Shown in pieces: positions 62,579 through 64,000 of a stretch of 64,000 bases of DNA. Below the pieces are notes generated by a model. It did no database searches, was not told the DNA's origin, and saw only the letters and a program-made list of their open reading frames with translations. Each line of letters begins with the position of its first letter. The stretch's first letter is position 1. This DNA is from Cricetomys ansorgei (taxonomy: Eukaryota > Chordata > Mammalia > Rodentia > Nesomyidae): contig JAMJFZ010002500.1 of the NCBI GenBank assembly GCA_026225945.1, forward strand, positions 2,192,501 through 2,256,500, given 5' to 3'. The position numbers and the translations under genes are program-made.

Positions 62579-62850
62579 TGTTAGGCTGCTGTGTCACTCA
62601 TCAAAGAAAACACGGAGGCATCATAGGTGCAAACCCTGCCAGACCTCAGCAGAGTGAACCTCCGTCACAGCCAGCGTCATATTCGATGTGGAACCCCGAG
62701 CATCTGAGCTCAGCACTCCTCAGGTGCAATCAAACGTTCCCCACAGAAATCCAACACCTGCAGACAATATAAAACTCCCAGGCCTAGGTAGCCCCGCCCA
62801 GAGCAGTACACGAAACAACTAAACACAACTAAAAATATACTTCCACAACA
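62579..62850 (-). mobile_element. Solo LTR-like element, copy 3 of 3
   Basis: 272 bp with TG...CA termini on either strand (plus strand starts TGTTAGGCTGCTGTG and ends TTCCACAACA). Internal sequence is shared with 27873-28200 and 29428-29744. Orientation is given as minus because a TATA-like 'ttttatattgtctg' lies in the right place on that strand. The flanking six bases do not match. Confidence 0.65.
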
Positions 62851-64000
62851 GAAGCATAGGCAATCAGTGTTAATAGAAGGTTAGTCAGGGTGTATATTTG
62901 GCTGACAGTCTTTTGGGGCATATGAGCCAGTACAGCAAAGCAGGGTCCAGTCAGTGGCTGTTAATTACAGAGTCAAAGTTCCTAATCTCTCAGCATATTT
63001 GTTTGTTTGCAGGAAAAGGTACTATAGAGTGTCTGCTTGTAACAAGAGCTTGGAGAACTTATCATTAAATGGCAATTTTATTAGAGCTTCTGCAGCACTA
63101 AGCACTTATTCAATGCTCAGGAAGAAATGAAGAAATGAGGACATATATAAAATCTGGAAAATAATGTCCAAAGGCAACTAATATAGACAATTGATCTGTG
63201 AGCTTCTACAGGGAAGAAGAAGGTGATTGTCTTAATTCCAGCCCAGAGCCTCAGAGGAGATGACTGAAGTATGCAGTTGGAGCCATCTGAAGCCTCTGCT
63301 GAAACAGAAGTCAAGGAAAGCCCAGACTATGTGGAACGAGGGCCACAGACACCTGTGGCTCCTTATGTTTCTTTTACAGGCTTCGTGTTGTTTGTGTGGA
63401 TAGGGATGTGTGAGCTGGGCTGTAGCAGGATATTAGAGAGATCAGAAAAGGGTCAGAGAGCGACCCCACTTAGAGGTTAGGTTGTCAAGCACACATGACA
63501 GGAAGGACATGATTAGGGTTCGGCATGTTTTTTCACGCTCTAATTATTTCCTGTGAAACGTGTTCTCAGCAGGCATTAAGCAAATCATTGTCTAAATAAG
63601 AGCTCAGAGCAGCGCTGTACACTCCATGCAGCTGAAATTTTAATAGAAAAAGTAAAAAGCACTAACAATTTCATTTGTCTTGACACTTAGAGATTAGCTA
63701 AACAGAGAGTAGTCCCATCACACAGAAAATCAGAGCAAAGGCAAAAGCAGACACCCTAGGTTGACAGACAAAGATTGTCAAAGGCAGCTTACACCCTGGT
63801 TGCTGTTGGAAGGCAGGAGAGGAAGCAGATTGTTGTGCTTGCAGTTCCTGTGGTCTAGTCTGAACATATTAGGAGAAGATGGAAAAGAGGCCGAGAAAAG
63901 GCATGTTAAGATACTTGTTTTTAAAGATCTGTTCGTTACTATCTTGGTCTAGTCAACATGAATAAAGGGAACCAGACGGTTCATAAGCAGAAGCTAATGT
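62851..64000. other. Intergenic, nothing recognised
   Basis: No exon, RNA gene or clear repeat was recognised up to the end of the window. Confidence 0.5.

Noticed and set aside
1..64000. CRISPR arrays, operons or bacterial mobile elements
   Set aside because: The sequence is plainly mammalian. All repeats found are SINE, LINE, LTR or microsatellite.

Overview
This is a piece of a rodent genome. B1, B2, ID/B4-type SINEs, rodent L1 3' ends, an old MIR, several families of endogenous retroviral LTR and long microsatellites fill most of it. There are no bacterial-type genes. The combination fits a murid or cricetid. It is probably not laboratory mouse, because mouse Aim2 is intact and the Aim2 copy here is broken.

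The protein-coding content is a part of the interferon-inducible PYHIN (Ifi200/HIN-200) cluster, arranged tail to tail. On the plus strand lies an Aim2 relic: a pyrin-domain exon (11678-11968), a basic linker exon (16764-16918), the first bases of the first HIN exon (18910-18999), and a decayed second HIN exon (26303 to about 26400). The first HIN exon has a nonsense codon and a frameshift and is then cut by an LTR that starts at 19000. This LTR has a lysine-tRNA-type primer binding site and leads a decayed class II (betaretrovirus-like) provirus with integrase and env-like remains. No other trace of the first HIN exon was found. What is left could at most encode a 152-residue pyrin protein ending in a basic, NLS-like tail.

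On the minus strand, from about 57.1 kb down to 34.4 kb, is a second PYHIN gene of the Ifi20x/MNDA type. Its parts are a pyrin exon, a 125-bp linker exon, three copies of a 654-bp Ser/Thr/Pro-rich linker exon, and two HIN exons. All predicted splice junctions keep frame. Two of the 654-bp copies are nearly identical over about 1.08 kb and look homogenised by gene conversion. The middle copy has a nonsense codon and shifted frames. An ISRE lies 3.6 kb upstream. The terminal small exon was not found.

Between linker-exon copies is an 8-kb gammaretrovirus-like provirus on the minus strand (43.7-52.25 kb) with recognisable gag, pro, pol and env, all damaged. Its 3' LTR is in the expected orientation, but the LTR at its 5' side is truncated and inverted, and the flanks show no target duplication. 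This points to a rearrangement inside the tandem exon array.

The first 11.6 kb, 26.4-34.4 kb, 35-38 kb and 57.2-64 kb are intergenic or intronic sequence rich in old repeats.
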